64,000 nt of DNA, from the NCBI RefSeq assembly GCF_033439725.1, contig NW_026944385.1, positions 434,001-498,000 on the forward strand. The letters run 5' to 3'. The position numbers and the translations under genes were made by a program. The DNA comes from Neurospora tetraspora. Its lineage: Eukaryota; Ascomycota; Sordariomycetes; Sordariales; Sordariaceae. Positions 12,701 through 24,607 of the stretch are shown piece after piece. The notes beneath the pieces are model-generated. The model did no database searches, was not told the DNA's origin, and saw only the letters and a list, made by a program, of their open reading frames with translations. Numbering within the stretch: the first letter of the stretch is position 1; each line of letters starts with the position of its first letter.

Positions 12701-12982
12701 GGGATGAGCAACGATATCATCCATGGCCCGGCACTGGGAGGAGGATCGGCACAGGGAGTGGGGGAGTTCAATATCATAGATTTTATGGTGCATCCAGAGC
12801 GCGATTGGCTTGGAAACTCTCGCGGTTCTTCTTGGGTCGATGCCACCGGATCTGGATCTGGATCTGGATCTGGAGCATCTGGAGTTGGAGGAAGGCCTGA
12901 ACAGGGGGTTGCCGCTACTGGCTCTAGGACTAGAACTGGGAGTGGGAGTGTGGAGGGTGCTGGGGCTACTCATCAGGGCTAG
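9745..12982 (+). CDS. pdr-1: Zn(II)2Cys6 transcription factor, RhaR/PDR-1 type
   Basis: A nuclear fungal regulator, probably the activator of L-rhamnose and pectin catabolism. Three exons (9745-9986, 10234-10258, 10334-12982) give 971 aa. The start is the first in-frame ATG before the donor. The zinc cluster has ideal spacing, C82-x2-C85-x6-C92-x6-C99-x2-C102-x6-C109, and is split by both introns, with a 25-base microexon carrying its first two cysteines. It is followed by KERKKPGLRAGYGRELE and a short coiled coil (about 125-145). The fungal-specific middle homology domain spans about 300-500 (RRRLFWMVYVLDRYAT near 453). The C-terminus (about 730-971) is Gly/Ser-rich. The name rests on the domain, the linker after the zinc cluster, and the divergent neighbour rhamnonate dehydratase, an arrangement I recall for Neurospora pdr-1; orthology was not tested. 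After the TAG the same frame stays open for 139 more codons. Confidence 0.85.
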
Positions 12983-13402
12983 AAGCCTCCCCAGACCCCC
13001 CAATCCGATCAAAGGGGAAGACTGCCTTCGATTCAATCCCTGTTGAGTATGAGTGGAGCTGGAGCTGAGGATGATGCTGTTAGAACCCCAGGAACAAGAA
13101 CAGGTGACCGCCCTTCAGATCACTACTTTCAGGAAAGAATGGGGTATTATTTTCAGGGTTCTTCGGTCGCTGCCACTGGATCTGGATCCGGAGCAGCTGG
13201 AGTTGGAGGAAGATCTGAATGGAGGACTCCTGGCCCTGCTACTGACCATGGGACTAGGACTGGGACTCCGAGATGGGCTGGGACTGGGAGTGGGAGCGGA
13301 GCTGGGGCTGGAGCTGGGGCTGGAACTTGGGATGATGCTGCCGTAACACCCAGAACAAGCACAGGTGACCGCAGTTCAGATTATCACTTTTCGGAAGGAT
13401 AA
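12983..13402 (+). other. In-frame open extension after the regulator stop codon
   Basis: From the base after the regulator's TAG the same frame runs without a stop to TAA at 13400-13402. It would add about 139 residues rich in Gly, Ser, Thr and Pro. The DNA is a local duplication of the gene's 3' end: the block around TGGAGCATCTGGAGTTGGAG (12870s) recurs near 13190. A second pair, ending in GAACAAG(A/C)ACAGGTGACCGC, recurs within the extension. It may be 3' UTR, a former part of the protein, or a tail reached by splicing over the stop or by read-through. I see no strong splice site that removes the stop. Confidence 0.45.
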
Positions 13403-14332
13403 ACTGTGAGACGGCGAGAAGAACGGGGGGCGGCTGAGATCGGCTGAGATCATGTCAGGGACGTCGTCTTGGAGCAAGAATCTGACGGAAGGGCCTTCTT
13501 GCTCTTCTTCTTCTTTGGGTGGGAGTTTGGGATTGGGTATGGTGTGTTTCTGGAAGGCATGATCGATCGTTGGAATCTCTGAAGCTGCCGCTGAACTGAG
13601 CGTCTGCTCATTATTGGCTATGCAACAATGTCTAGGTGGGCTAGGCGCGTGTTCGTGGATATACAGCGCGACCATACACGAAGGAAAAGGTTTATCGTGG
13701 AATATTTAGCAGGCACAGCCATTAGCTTTGCTTGTTATAGATATGAAATAGCGTAAGGTGGTATGAGCAACGAAGGAATAGCGGGTTTTTGAAGTAATAA
13801 ATGTTTTGAGTATCTGATCCAATCCGAAAGGTCTAACATTTTTTCAGGGTATTGAGTTGTTCCGTTCTCAATGTGCCCGTCTTTTAACTATCATGCCCTT
13901 TAAGCTGTGTGAAACGAAAATGTATTATGCGATGACGGCATCGCGTTACTTGATGGCCTGTGAACTTTGCCAAATCGATGACGGATTGCATGAGGTGCTA
14001 CGAGTGCCACGGTAGTGATGGTTCACGGTACACAAGATCTTTTTGTTGGTGTTCCATGGGATCGGGGGAAGAATGCTGTGATTCAGGTAGCAACCAGGTG
14101 CCAGGGCGGCGTGGAGTTTCAGTGTTCAGAAGAAATGAATTCGAATGCCCAAAGTGAAGAAGAGATCGTGAAAACAGAACTGAATAAATGTCATTGAAGA
14201 AAAAAAAAAAAAGGAAAAAAAAAAAAAAAAAGAGGTTATCACCATCTCATCTCACCCGACAGCCAGGGCAACAAGGGACGGATCGCCGGAACCGCCCGTC
14301 CGTCGGTCAAGGATCAATCAGTCCAATGTGGA

Positions 14333-14407
14333 GATTTTCGTCGCATGCACAAATGTCAATGTTCAATGTTCGGGGAAAAGAAAACCATGGATGCTCCATG
14401 TTTGGGC
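14333..14407 (+). repeat. Hairpin-containing direct repeat, copy 1
   Basis: This sequence begins GATTTTCGTCGCATGCACAA and ends TCCATGTTTGGGC. It recurs at 15145-15216 in the same orientation with only a few differences. It includes CATGGA-TGC-TCCATG, a perfect 6-bp stem with a 3-base loop. No coding frame is conserved between the copies. Confidence 0.75.
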
Positions 14408-14895
14408 GGGCCAGATAAATCCACTGTATCAACCGGTTATACCCACGGTGTACATGAAGCCCGACTTATGTCGAAGTCTTCCAGTGACCACGCAACGCAA
14501 AATAGAGAGCAAAAGAGGATAAAGACCGCTGGCTTCTTATGTAAAGATCTTCCGAAGGCTTAGGAGTTTGGAAGCGCATTCAGTGGCTTTGGGAAGGAAA
14601 AGATCAGAGCTGTTCCGTCATACTAATTGCCGTCTTCTTCAAGTGCAAGCCGGTACGTGGCCGGGTTGACTTTTCGTAATGCGTATTCGTTATTGACCTC
14701 CCAAATTTGCGATTTGAATTCGCAAGTTGAGCTTCAACGCTCGAAATGGGTAATCAATCACTTAAGATTTAGGAATGGTAATAGTAATTTGACAATTTCT
14801 AACTTCACGATACCGGGCGAAAGTATCTTGGTAGACATGGTTCGTGCCACTTGGTGTTTTTGCTACAGTTTTGGTATGGGGACCGTAGATATAAG

Positions 14896-15110
14896 ACTGC
14901 GTTTGTTCTGGTACGGTTTTCGTACAAAAGGCCTCATATGACCTTTTTTATACTCAAAAAGGCGGCCAATTCACTCACTGTTCTGAGTTGAGTTGTGACT
15001 CGCCTTGGGGGTCTCGAATTGAGTTTAGTTGGGTTGAGTTAAGTCGAGTTGGTTGAGTAAGTTGAGTTATTCCAAACGCTGTACGAAACCCGTACGAGAA
15101 CAAACGCAGC
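14896..15110. mobile_element. Small MITE-like inverted-repeat element
   Basis: The arms 14896-14926 and 15080-15110 are inverted copies (28 of 31 positions match), starting (A/G)CTGCGTTTGTTCT and ending TTTCGTACA. The 153-base interior includes a GAGTT-rich stretch and has no transposase. I could not find a convincing target duplication, so the superfamily is open. The element lies between the two copies of the hairpin repeat. Confidence 0.6.
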
Positions 15111-15144
15111 CTAACTAAAACATACAGTGGGTTTATCCAGCCCG

Positions 15145-15216
15145 GATTTTCGTCGCATGCACAATGTCGATGTCAATGTTCGGGGAAAGAAATCCATGGA
15201 TGCTCCATGTTTGGGC
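15145..15216 (+). repeat. Hairpin-containing direct repeat, copy 2
   Basis: This is the second copy of the repeat at 14333-14407, with the same CATGGA-TGC-TCCATG hairpin and a three-base shorter length. The copies are about 810 bases apart. The similarity stops abruptly after GGGC at the right. Confidence 0.75.
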
Positions 15217-16682
15217 CCGTCCGCGGGCATGAGCGGGCATGAGGTCACAGGCTCACGGGCGAGACAAAATGTCCACCAGATTAATGAGATAATATTGCCT
15301 ACATTCAGATTGCCAACCAAAAATAATCAACAGCCAACGGATTACCACGCAAGGTGCCCAAGGCTGTCAACTACTGTGTACATATGATCTCCGAGGGAAG
15401 AAGCGAAACGAGGCGCGAGATGGGGCGAGATGGGGCTGGCTGATTTTACCCAGTTTGAAGAAATGAGTATCTGCAGCAAAGTAACAGACTATCATTCGTC
15501 CCCCTCTCCTACTTTACCATACTCGTCGTTCTCGCGACTCTTGGAGGATGGACAGTGACACAAATACAAGAAGGAAAGAATCGGCCCAACGTCCAAAACA
15601 TGAATCATGCTCTCGGTCGATGGTTGACGGTTCAGTTGTCGACTTGTCGTTCGGTTGTCGTTAGCTTTATCAATTGGATTGGGTGTGAGTGGGTTTTGGT
15701 CGCAATGATCGGGGACCGGGGGAAGAACCAAGGGAGAACCAAAGTGGCTAAGCTGGAAGTGGTTAATGCGGGTGCATTGGGCGGTGAGCCGTCCTTGTAC
15801 CTCTGTAGTTTTTGGCAGCTGGTGGGTCGAGTATTTGTGTTAAGAAAATTGGTGAGGAAGTGGCACAAAGCCGTAACAGGAGGGGAAAAGCCTGCCAGCT
15901 GTGGGGGAGGTGTTTAAATGGGACTGGTGTGGTATCATTGGTGTGAGCGGGTACCTTTTCGGCTCATCGTCTCTGGCACACCCGCCCGCTCTGGGCCTTT
16001 TTACCTTTGTGGTGGGAGTCCAGGTCTTGGCTGCAGCTGCAAGAGGGCTGCAACGATTGCGCCAGTGTTCTTGTGCAGTGGTGACCTGGCGCGTCCTCGA
16101 CCTCTGGAATCGAATCCACTTGGGACGCCAGTCATTCTGTGTTCTGTGTTGTTCAACGCCTTCATACCCAAAAGTGAAGCACATGAGGACCAGACCGGGG
16201 CCTCAAATGGGGACAAGTGGAAGACATGGATCAGAGGGGGGAGGGGGTGACGCCCAACCAGTGGACGCCATTTTTGTCGTTATCAATTCATTCTTTTGTT
16301 TTTTCCCTCTCTTTTCTCTCTTCATTTCCCTCCCTATCGACATACCTAGGACTCTGTTTTGCTCTTCCATTTCTTTTGTTCCTAGACATCCTTGGACTAG
16401 TTACCGGGTTCACCGTCCTTTGCCTGCCAACCCTTGCGAGTCCCGAGTCAACGATCCGTGGTCCTCGTGCTTTTTCCCGACCTTCTTTTTCTCCATCTAT
16501 CCTGACAAGTCTGCCGCCGCTCACTAAGTCAATTAGGGGTCGACATTTCAGCAGCATGGTGGAGGTGGTGTTGACCAAGACACCGTCCTCCTCCTCATCC
16601 TCCTCCCCTTCATCCGCCTCCGACGACAACACAACGAGTCCAGTATCTGCCCTTCCGCGTCCCTAAGGTACACACTATAGGC

Positions 16683-19632
16683 ATGGGAATGGGAATGGTA
16701 GACGCCGCGACCCCGACCGCCGAAGAAGTAGCCACCGCCGCTGCTGCTGAGCATACTGAGCCCGTAGCTGAGCTCGTGCCGCAAAATCCGACAACACCCC
16801 AAGCCGCCATGATGGATTCCAACGGCGATAACTCCGCCCAGGGGGCACAGCCGTCGGCTATGCGGTGCTGCTGTGGAAGGGAGGACTGCGTCTATCTTAG
16901 GCACAACTGTACTCGCCTCAAGAGTGTCGAGCGCGATGTCCATACGGCCGCCAAAATGGGCCAGGTGAGTAATCAATGACGCGGACCTGCTTCCTGTTGA
17001 TGCGTGCCGCATTCCTTCCATCCGTTCTTTGTGCGCCCGCCACCGTCAATCGCTCCCTTAACATCCCTTGATTTCGCTCCTTTCATGGCCTGCTCGCGAA
17101 TCCATTCACCTTCTCTTCACAAAATGCACAATGCTGGAGTGGTCAGAAAAAACACCCGCAACACACGGCAAATGGCGCGCGCGACAACCCAGGCCGGAGG
17201 AATGCTTCTCCTCGCTGACCTTTTCCCTCCAGACCCTGCTCATCCGCCATGAAGCCTACATGGCCGCCGCCGAACGCGACCGCGCCGAACTCACCGCTCG
17301 CATCGAACAGCTGGAACGCGAAAATGCAGAGCTCGAGGAGAAGAACAGGGAAACGATACACGAGAACTACAGCCTCCACGCCGAACTCGAGTCGCTCAAC
17401 GATACCGTCCGAGAGGCCGACTCCCGGATTGACTACCTCGAGACCACTCTACGCGAGTCCCAGCGAGAGATCCGCCGACTGGAAATGGCGGCGGAGAGGG
17501 CAGCGACCCTGGAGAAGCAACTCACCATGCTCGAGGAGGAACAGGCGACATTACATGCGACCTTGGTCAATACACAGGAGGAGGCGCGCACCGCCATCAC
17601 ACGTTGGAAGCAGGCCGAAAAGGGTATCAACGACTTGCAGGAACAACTGGAGCGCATGGAGAAGGAAGCAAAGGAAGAACGGGAACGACACGCCGAGGTG
17701 ATCGGCCGTATCGAAAAACAACGAGAAATGGAAAAGGAGCTCAGCACGGCAGCAGGCAGACTTAAGGGCGCTGCCGCTGTCAAATCCCTATCCGACACCA
17801 AGAGCAGTAGCAATGTCGTGTCGCATTTCGTACGCGACCTCTTGCAGGACAACGCCAACCTACAACTGGGCATTGCCGAACTCCGCGACATGCTAATGAA
17901 CTCACACGACGAAATCCAACTCCTACGGGAACAGATGCACTATCACCAGCCGTTATCAAGTAATAGTAAGCAGATGGGTACCGTATCAACACTACAGACA
18001 GAATTCGACGATCCAGACTCGGCCAAAACGCCAAAGATAGTTTCGCAGGCCGTACACGTTCACCATCATTATCATGTTGCCCAGAAGGGCGAGTCACGAA
18101 AATCAAGGAAGAACAGGAAATCCATTACTTCAGGTACCTTTTCGCCGCCACACATCATCTCAGCACCTACAACACCAGTATCCTCCCAGAACCCCCAATG
18201 GCAGGCGGGCCGTGGCCTTGGGCCACCATTTGTCCCGCGTCACAGTACTCACGATTCCACTTCGACAGCAGCTGGCCGTTGGTCCCTAATATCCGAGATG
18301 CCTTCCGAATTTGCGCCATCCTCCGCGCCGACCTCTCCCCAATCGAACCCCCGCCGTAACTCGGTTTTCGACCGCGGCATCATCGAGGTGTCCGCCCCCA
18401 ACTCTCCCACAACAAGTCTCGATCCAGCTTCGCCCGAATGGAACCGAAGGTCCCACCGCAGACAGGCGTCCCAATGGTCGACCCGTAGCACGGCAATGTA
18501 CAATTGCGGTACTTGTTCACCACCGTACCCCGGCCACCGATCGCTAGCCGGTCTCGTTCTTGCCGAGGAACTCAACCAGGCTATGGGCGCCTACACCACC
18601 GACGACGTACCCGACATAGCCCATGGGGTTTCCTCCGCCGAAGACGACACCGTCGAGACCATCAGCGTAAATGGCGATGGCGACGGCGACGACCCGGCGA
18701 TCGCGGGCGACGACACCATCCATAACGATCTCGACTTCCACCCCGAAGTGGCCGAGCAACGACCAGGAGGACTCCGACGGATGACCTCACACGAATCCAT
18801 CATGTCCCTCTCCAACGGTCTCGACATCCACACCCTCAAGGTCCGCCCGAGCCAACTGACCCTCCGACCCCTCGGCCTCAGCGCCGCCGGAACGGGAATC
18901 AGCAACGTCACGGCCATGCCGACCATCTCGTACTCGGGCGCGCGCGGTTCGCGCGGAAGCATGCACGCCAGAGATAACTTGGCCCTGGTAGGACAGCGCC
19001 TACCCCGACCCGTATCCACCTCCCAGAATAACAAACGTCCCTCGGTCGCCGAACCGCCCTTTTTCCTCAATCCCAATCGTCGCGCCCACACTGACGGTTT
19101 GCATATGTCCTCTTCTGTGCGATCAACAGCCTCCCGTCAGCTGTCTCTTCCTGCCTTGGGTAAGCTAGTCTCGTGGCGGCCTTGGGGCCAGAGTTCTAGC
19201 CAGCCGACCACAACCGAAGCGCCCGTTCCGGGAAGAACAGGATTGGAGCCAACCCCGGAACTCCCCGAGCCCACACCCACCCCTGTTGGAACAAGCACAG
19301 GCACAGGCACCGGCCTAGGCATCGCCATCGCTCCAAGCGACGGCAAGTCCTCCTACCGAAGCTTCAGCTCGTCCACCACCACCACCGGCACGGCGGGGAC
19401 GGCGGGCACAGCGGCTACGAGCGCCACCACCCCCCTGTCGTCTTCCGTGCGGTCCGTGTCCTCTGCGACGACGGGGACGACCATCAAGCCTAGGGCGCCG
19501 GGCATCAATCAGCCAGGCGTGATCCCAGGGTTTTTGGCGAGGAAGGGCGGGTTGCCGAGTAAGGTGACGGTGGAGGCGTTGGATGGGAGTCAGTTGGGGA
19601 GTATTGAGGAGGCTATGAGGGAGGGGATTTAG
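16683..19632 (+). CDS. Coiled-coil protein of unknown function
   Basis: Two exons, 16683-16964 and 17233-19632, joined over a 268-base intron (GTGAGT...CTCCAG), give 893 aa. The join links KMGQ to TLLIRHEAY in frame. The first exon ends with a cysteine-rich motif, CCCGREDC...NC (about 61-75), just before a long heptad-rich coiled coil (about 95-250). A second conserved-looking block, SHFVRDLLQDNANLQLGIAE, lies near 270-290. After a His-rich patch (VHVHHHYHV, about 360) the remaining 500 residues are Ser/Thr/Pro-rich, disordered and repetitive, and end in a short ordered tail. No catalytic motif, signal peptide or membrane helix is visible. The architecture suggests a scaffold or cytoskeleton-associated protein, but I do not recognise the family. 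The start is the first ATG of a cluster of three in frame, so the exact start is uncertain. Confidence 0.85.
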
Positions 19633-20506
19633 AGGTGATGAATAAGGGTGAGGGGGATATAAAGAAAGGAATTAATGATGTGGATGATGGGGGTGGAACT
19701 GGAAGGAGGGGTGAAAGAAGGAGGGGGGAAATGCTGGATGGGGAACGGAACGAAAAGGTTGGATTTGCATATTGCATACAACATCATTATTGAGACCTTT
19801 TTGGATACAGATCAGATATAGTTGTTTCGGATTTCTTACTTGTATAGCGACCCAAGCGATGGATGGTCGGCAGGGAGAGATTATAAGGGGATTTCTTATC
19901 TTGGACAGATCTATTTTGGTTTTTTAGCATGTTTGCGTTTTGCATTAGGGACGGTGTTTTGGGTCGTTCAACTTTTCAAGTATTGAATTGGATGTCTTCG
20001 TTTGGGTTATCTATGCCCTTGGTTCAGTCTCAATCTCAGTTGTTGTTGCTTGCTCCTTGGTTCTTGCTTTTGCTGTTTCCTTTCTCTTCTTGTCTACCGC
20101 CAGTACAGCTCCGACATCCGACACTACCATAGTTTCTTTGCGATTGCTTGCGTCCCAATGCACGGCAAGAGGTCACCTTTCCTGCGCTGTCCCGCCATGG
20201 AAGTGGCGACCCAGATAGATAGAAGGCATGTATCTTATGTGAAGAAGGAAGGCATCACGGCGAGAAGGAGCCCAGCGATACAAGGATGGAACCCAGCAGT
20301 AAAGGAAGGAGGAGATTCCCATCAAGGGAGCCCACAACTGATTGGAAGTCCGGTTGGGGACGAAGGGACTCGTGTATTTAAACCAGCCCCCCCCCCCCCC
20401 CCCCAAAGGCCTTGGGAGTAGACTATTTTCTTTTCATCAGATCACACACTTTCTATCCAATCAATTGGATCACCATTTTGCTTACATCTATCCCATACAC
20501 CTTGGC
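19633..20506. other. Convergent 3' spacer with an 18-C tract
   Basis: This 0.9-kb region separates the 3' ends of the coiled-coil gene (plus) and the HET gene (minus). It contains an unbroken run of 18 C at 20387-20404 and no supported gene. The length of the C run may be unreliable in the assembly. Confidence 0.6.
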
Positions 20507-23152
20507 CTAGACGAGGAAGAAATCCCGTTTTTCCTCCCTGAGGGTGATCTCTCCGTCCATGATGCCATCACAGTATGCGTCCCCTATGTAAGTAAAGGTG
20601 TCTTCTTCTGCTGTTGGTCTTAGGACGAAGGGGATCCTTGCCCCTGGAAAGACAGTGACGACGTCCCCCGACTTCATCTCATGCGGCCCCATTCCCATGT
20701 ACCCTTTCTTCGTGAGATATAAGCTCTTGCCGGCCATTTTTGCGAGACAGTCGTCATAGTGTTTCCCTCCATCTGCCTCCAATGAGTGTGCAGTCCATTC
20801 AAGAACCTTCTTCTTCTTATCTTCATCCATACAGTCCATCCAGCCGGGCGCAGTCATGTCGATTTCCAGCGCTTGCAATTGCTCCAAACTACGTCTCAAC
20901 CTGTGATATTCAAGGACCAAATCGGTCTTTGTCCTATGTTGAAGCATGGTCATCTGCCAATCGGATGCAATATCTCCAACGGGCACACGCCAAAGTGCCT
21001 CCTCCCTTCGTGCCGGAGTCTCGTATATGGGTTCGTCCTTCTGCTTCGAAAGCTCCCATAGTCTGTCCAACTTCTCGAAGAACGCAATATGGTGATCGCA
21101 CACCTGCAGATTCGTCGCCAAGTTGAAGCGCCCTCTATATACCATCCCGCCCGCCACTTCAATGGTGTCAACGAGATATCCCCGTAAACCCAAAATCCCA
21201 GCGGTCCGATTCGGCACCATCTCGACTGAACGATGAGGCCCGCATGCCATGAGCATCTTCTTATTGGTTCCCGTATTCCCTTTCTGAGGATTGGTGTAGT
21301 AATAAAAAGCGTATCGCAAGCCAGACCTCCAATCCGGTACCCATGATGGTAGCTTGTCATGACTCCCATCGTCGAGAATTGTTTTGGGGAACTGCGAATA
21401 AGAGAGAAGCTCGACCGGATATCCATCCTTCGTCTTTCCGATGATAGCCTTTGCTACCTCGATCAAGATTTGTGCAGTTCCCGTTTGGCCGGAATAGTCT
21501 GGTTTGATCTCTAGGTCGCCAACATCCGCCGCCAGACCCAGCAAAGCATAAACCCGATCTCTGTGAAGCTTCGTCTCTCTAGACAAAAACCTGTCCGTGT
21601 ACGTATCGGTGAGTAGTCGAAATAGATTGTCGCCCCCTTCCCCTTCCATGATCTGCTGGAGTCTACGCTCACGAGTTGCGTGAGACTGAGCTATCTGTTG
21701 TATAAAGAGGCCCATAACCGGGATCACATCTCTTGTTATCATCACCCCAGCTAGTAGTTCAATGTCAGTGCTAAGGGGGCTCACGCCGTCCCAGTCCGCC
21801 GCGTAACCACTCTTGCGCAAAACCTCTCGCACGGCGTGAATCATACAAAGGGCAATCGCCCCAACGATGTCGTAGCTCACCGGCGGCTTCATTCCACATA
21901 CAAAGACAGTGTCGGCGCACTGACACGCCTCCTGCACGACCCACACGCGCGTAAACCATGGGCGTCGGAACAGAGCTCGCAACTCCCCCGACACCCACAA
22001 TCGAACAAGTCTCGTTGCTCCTTCCTCCACAATTCCCATGGTGGTCTTTCCAGTGCTTGCATCGGCTTTGTTTGTCGTGCAGACCACTGCAGCTCCGTCC
22101 AACGCTTCTGTATTGACGACACCCACACCCACTCCCATGTCAGACCCAACTTGAACGCCATCACCATCACCATCACCAGGGATATCAACGACTTTGTCAT
22201 CTCCAAAGGTAGTACCAGTACCTGCCCCGACACCAATACCACTACCACCACTCATCTCCTTCACCATCTCCTCCACTATCTCCTTCCCCACCACCCCCCT
22301 CCCCTCCTTCTTCTTCATCTCTCCCACACCTTCCCCATTCCCCCGTTTCCTCTTCTCCCCAGCATTTTCACCGTCACCACCCAATATAACCTTTTTCACC
22401 AATTCATCAATCCTCTCCGCATCGCCCGCCTCCGCCCCAATGCTCTCAAACTCCCTCCCAAGCTCCGCCAATGAGTCCATCACTTCATCTGACCCGTCCG
22501 CTTCCGGACCCAACCAGATCAGCACCTGCTCGGCGCGCGAGTATATCTGATTCATGAGGCCGACTTGCACAGCTTTCTCGTCCGAATTGGATTGGTCGAT
22601 GCAGAGTTGGTCGATCCAGAGGGTTAGCTTGGTCAGGGGGTGGTCGCGGTGGTGAATCGCTCATAAGTGGCGGAGGCAGGTGTCTAGCGAGGAGGTGATG
22701 CGGATTATACACAACCTTTTTGTTGGTGTCATTTTGGCGTGTGCTTCCTCTCCCTCCCCTCTCCCAGCCCCAGCCGCCCTAGCCCCAGTCCCACCGCCAT
22801 CGACCTCGTCACCAGAAGAAACGCTAACCCCGCTTGTGAGGTTTGCGAGGCTTGCATCTGCATCTGCATCGTTGCCGTTGTCGCTGGTGTTGTTGTTGGA
22901 GTCGATGTAAATCAGATGCGTCTTGTCGTCGCTGCCCCACGCGTAGGAGAGGGCTTTGAAGGGCGCGGGCGAGGAGATGGGCGTGTTGTAGAGGCGGCAG
23001 TGGAGCGGGGAGGGGAATTCGGCGGAGGGGAAGAGCTCGAGGAGGCGGATTTCGGTGGCGGGTGTGTTGAGGGGGATGGTGGTGTAGGAGAGTTCTGGGT
23101 GGGTTGTCTGTGGTGGTGGCGGCGGTTGCGGTGAGGAATTGTTGTCCTCCAT
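20507..23152 (-). pseudogene. HET-domain gene with interrupted frame
   Basis: HET-domain proteins control vegetative (heterokaryon) incompatibility and trigger cell death when unlike strains fuse. Starting at the ATG at 23152 the frame spans 882 codons. The three HET blocks are visible in order: FKALSYAWGSDD; LTLWIDQLCIDQSNSDE with QVLIWLGPEADGSDE; and RRPWFTRVWVVQEACQ. A conserved downstream block reads HRDRVYALLGLAADV then LPSWVPDWRSGL. A long low-complexity insert (Gly/Asp/Glu/Val-rich) separates blocks 2 and 3. The frame is open except for one interruption between the first and second HET blocks. No clear intron covers it, so this copy is probably inactive or a null allele; an unrecognised intron or sequencing error is the alternative. 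GC content is ordinary, so RIP is not the likely cause. It is convergent with the coiled-coil gene. Confidence 0.8.
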
Positions 23153-24607
23153 GGTTGGTCTTTGGGTCGGTGTTCTTGGGTTGTGTTTTGCGAGGAATGG
23201 TGACAAGAAAACTGCAAGCCGGGTTTCTGGCACTCAAACGAGTTTATGATGGTTGAAGGGTTGATACATATCATTTCCTGAGAAGTTGAACAACGAGTGG
23301 GATGAAGCCAAGCTCCGGTAAGCGCAACGTGCCATTGCAGAAGTGGCTTGTGAACTAATAGGTTTTCGGGCAACTCAAGTGGATTGTATACGCTGTTCTG
23401 AAACTGAAGTGGCGTACCAATTGTAGGGGCCTGAACACTTGTCACTTCACTCACGAACCGACTGTGTTGACCTCTTAGAATTGAGACCCATACACCCCCT
23501 TTTCTCAGGTACTCTGTTAAGGGGGGTTAGGGTTATTAATGGTTTCTGTACAACCTGAACATGCGGATTACGAGTACGAGGACACTCGAGTTTTTGAGTC
23601 CCAAGTTGGAGTCTCAATCAGCTAGAAACAATCCGAATCGACCTTCGAGGAAGTGCTCTACCTCCTCTCCCAGTTCGCAATTAATGCAGCAAAAAATGAC
23701 GAGGATATCATGTGCGCAAACATCAAGGATACTGCTAGGTACCTATATTTCTATTTCCATCACACGCAAACCTTCGGAAATTATCGCATGAACTTGCTAT
23801 TTCTCTACTCCCGAATCCCCCAAGCCTTAGCAAGTTATGTCGTACACAATGAGCAATGCACCGATTCAACTTCGCGTACTTCCTTGCGTCGTGGCACGAC
23901 ATCGGCGAAGGCTCCGAAGCGCAGACAGAGTAAGAGTGTCTCAGCGTCCCTTTTTACGACACGAGTCAAAGTTTGAACACAGCATATGTCTCAATATACA
24001 TGGCATGTATGCTTCGGCAATTATCTACCGCTACTGTGATGACGATGGCAAAGCTGCACTTTGATTCTCGAACTGACGAGAGAAAAATCTCCTTTTTCCA
24101 CCCATCACAACACAGGTGAATTGGTTTAAGATTCAATTGGAAGGGCATTGATCATTATATCCAACGATGGGACTCTTATCCAACAGATACCCAGCAATCT
24201 GATAAAAATACGAAAAGTAAGCCAGACAGACCAGGTACCCACACGCGTGACACATCATGCACCGGCCACCGGGTCCCTTGCATGCAAACCGATGCCGCCA
24301 ACCTTGTCTGGAATGCCCGTTCCCGGCTCGGCACCCGATATGCCCCTTGGCCCTTGACCCTTTCGCCGTTTGGATTGAAAACGAAGCGAACATTCCGAAC
24401 GGGTCTGGGCACCGACATTTGGTTCGGCTCGCGTACCCAATCACCACGGATACATTCCAGCTCATTCTCACTCACGCTTTCCACAACCTCTTCACCGCAG
24501 CACCACACCCTTGGCTTCCCCCTCCCCCCACCTCCCATAGTCCCTAGGTTCAATCTCTCCTACCTACTCACACTCCCCTTAACCCCCTGCCCTGACGGTT
24601 CAGCAAC
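23153..24607. other. Intergenic stretch, no gene seen
   Basis: The 1.45 kb between the HET gene start and the end of the NTF2-like gene hold the HET promoter and the 3' region of its neighbour. Short open frames overlap on both strands with no conserved motif or splice support. Confidence 0.55.

Larger units (their letters stand above)
13403..16682. other. Intergenic stretch, no gene seen
   Basis: The 3.3 kb between the regulator and the coiled-coil gene contain no frame with family or splice support. They hold an A-tract (14200-14231, broken by GG), two copies of a 75-base hairpin repeat, and a small inverted-repeat element. The last 400 bases are pyrimidine-rich, as in many fungal promoters, and presumably serve the coiled-coil gene. 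Confidence 0.6.

Noticed and set aside
15901-16527. 208-codon plus-strand frame upstream of the coiled-coil gene
   Set aside because: Its composition follows the pyrimidine-rich promoter DNA, it overlaps several other frames, and it has no motif.
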